Assembly: GCA_026785875.1 (NCBI GenBank)
Contig: JAJAZF010000609.1
Span: 1-6,186 of the forward strand
Reading direction: 5' to 3'
From: Chamaesiphon sp.
GTDB taxonomy: Bacteria > Cyanobacteriota > Cyanobacteriia > Cyanobacteriales > Chamaesiphonaceae
DNA length: 6,186 bases
Shown: piece by piece, positions 5,546-6,186 of the stretch
Layout: the number at the start of each line of letters is the position of its first letter
Position numbering within the stretch: position 1 is the stretch's first letter
Notes under the pieces: generated by a model
Seen by the model: only the letters and a program-made list of their open reading frames with translations
The model's database searches: none
Told to the model about the DNA's origin: nothing
Made by a program: the position numbers and the translations under genes

Positions 5546-5837
5546 ATGTCCGATCTCATACCGCTAGAAGTCGCTACCCGATTGGCTCTCGAATATTTTG
5601 GAGTCTACAGCTTAACCTTAACTTCGGGTCGAATCGATCGCTCTGAGTTCGACCCCGATCCTCGGTTATTCACGATCGAAGGTCAAGCTTTGGGCAAAGC
5701 CTGAGTATCCTCAAGAATGGCAATTCTTTCGGGTTGACATCCCCTTCGACCGAATAATTGAGAGAGATTGGTTTGTGGATGAGGAACATCTATTTGAAGA
5801 AAATTATGCGATCGACAAAAAGCAAACCGCGTGTTAA
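5546..5837 (+). pseudogene. Small hypothetical gene with a frameshift
   Basis: I do not recognise this protein. Frame one starts at ATG 5546 and encodes MSDLIPLEVATRLALEYFGV and on to GQALGKA, then TGA at 5702-5704. The adjacent frame continues smoothly with PEYPQEWQFFRVDIPFDRII, then WFVDEEHLFEENYAIDKKQTAC, and stops at 5835-5837. Removing one T from GCTTTGGG (5687-5694) joins the halves as ...EGQAWAKPEYPQEW..., a protein of about 97 residues. The acidic and aromatic-rich tail looks coding rather than random. It is either a true pseudogene or a sequencing error. Confidence 0.6.
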
Positions 5838-5887
5838 AAGACTCGGCTGTGTTTGTGTCCCGTTAGCAGGACATAAGCACAGCCGAG
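5836..5887 (-). terminator. Intrinsic terminator of the minus-strand small gene
   Basis: CTCGGCTGTG (5842-5851) pairs with CACAGCCGAG (5878-5887). An inner TTTGTGTCC/GGACATAAG stem contains two G-U pairs, giving about 19 bp around an 8-nt loop. On the minus strand it is followed by TCTTTTAA (5841-5834), a short T tract, 28 nt after the stop codon of the small gene. The plus strand has no T tract after the stem, so the minus strand is the intended direction. Confidence 0.8.
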
Positions 5888-5914
5888 GCAAACCCGAACG
5901 AGTGGGATGCGTTA

Positions 5915-6186
5915 CTAGTTCAGAGAACTGCTAGATTTACTTAGCATCTGTCCAAACTGTTGGAGCTTCTCGCCTTGTGAGCCATCCGCTTGGCTGGCAG
6001 TTCGCGTGGTTTCAGATCCGAGTGTATTCAGCAACTTGCCGATAGCCGCGCCGTCAGGATTACCCGATTGCAGTTGCTGCTTGAGCTTACCCAGGTTTTC
6101 GTTGATGGACTTGGCTCCGCTAAATTCGGCTTGCTCCAGCGTTTCCATCCAGCCGTCAATGTTCTCGATGCCCTTGGCGACACCGA
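5915..6186 (-). CDS. Small helical hypothetical protein, 5' end beyond the window
   Basis: I do not recognise a named family. The minus-strand frame is open through the window edge, reading GVAKGIENIDGW before the internal ATG at 6146-6148, so the true start is probably outside and this ATG is not secure. The visible 90 residues are rich in Lys, Gln, Glu, Leu and Ser, with a likely helix around GAKSINENLGKLKQQLQSG, then a PDGAAIGKLLNTLGSETTR helix and GEKLQQFGQMLSKSSSSLN at the end. The spacing suggests a short amphipathic helical bundle with no signal peptide or membrane segment in view. The strong terminator after it suggests an independently transcribed, possibly well-expressed gene. Confidence 0.65.
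   Translation of the reverse strand, partial: GVAKGIENIDGWMETLEQAEFSGAKSINENLGKLKQQLQSGNPDGAAIGKLLNTLGSETTRTASQADGSQGEKLQQFGQMLSKSSSSLN

Overview
The window looks cyanobacterial. It carries HIP1-type GCGATCGC palindromes (1505-1512, 4150-4157), many other GATC/CGATCG sites, a DesC-type delta-9 acyl-lipid desaturase, a YnbB-like PLP enzyme, and the right-hand part of a type V-K CRISPR-associated transposon (CAST), a group known from cyanobacteria.

Positions 1-2692 are the right part of the CAST. The 3' end of an IS (about 1-138; a transposase tail resembling family ISL3) interrupts cas12k and has removed or displaced roughly its first 200 codons. The rest of cas12k runs in frame to 1561. It is followed in the same orientation by a tracrRNA gene (about 1587-1890), a leader, a three-repeat CRISPR array (2089-2270), and a degenerate delocalised crRNA unit (2297-2374). 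Next come non-coding sequence with TnsB-like motifs and an element end at TGTACA (2687-2692).

The key result is that the delocalised crRNA begins with 17 nt identical to the tRNA-Gly(UCC) gene just outside the element (2709-2779, minus strand). The matched site has a 5' GTA PAM, and the element end lies 67 bp beyond it. This fits CRISPR-guided homing into the region downstream of a tRNA gene. The guide, PAM, target and resulting insertion boundary are all visible together. The element in this copy looks crippled because its effector gene is broken.

Positions 2693-5121 are chromosomal: the tRNA, desC (minus) and a divergently transcribed Met-gamma-lyase-like/'aluminium resistance' PLP enzyme (plus). 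Positions 5122-5545 hold no gene but have a nested palindrome and a roughly 250-bp MITE-like element with 16-bp inverted ends. Positions 5546-5837 hold a small frameshifted hypothetical gene. The window ends with the 3' part of a small helical hypothetical protein on the minus strand, with a strong intrinsic terminator.
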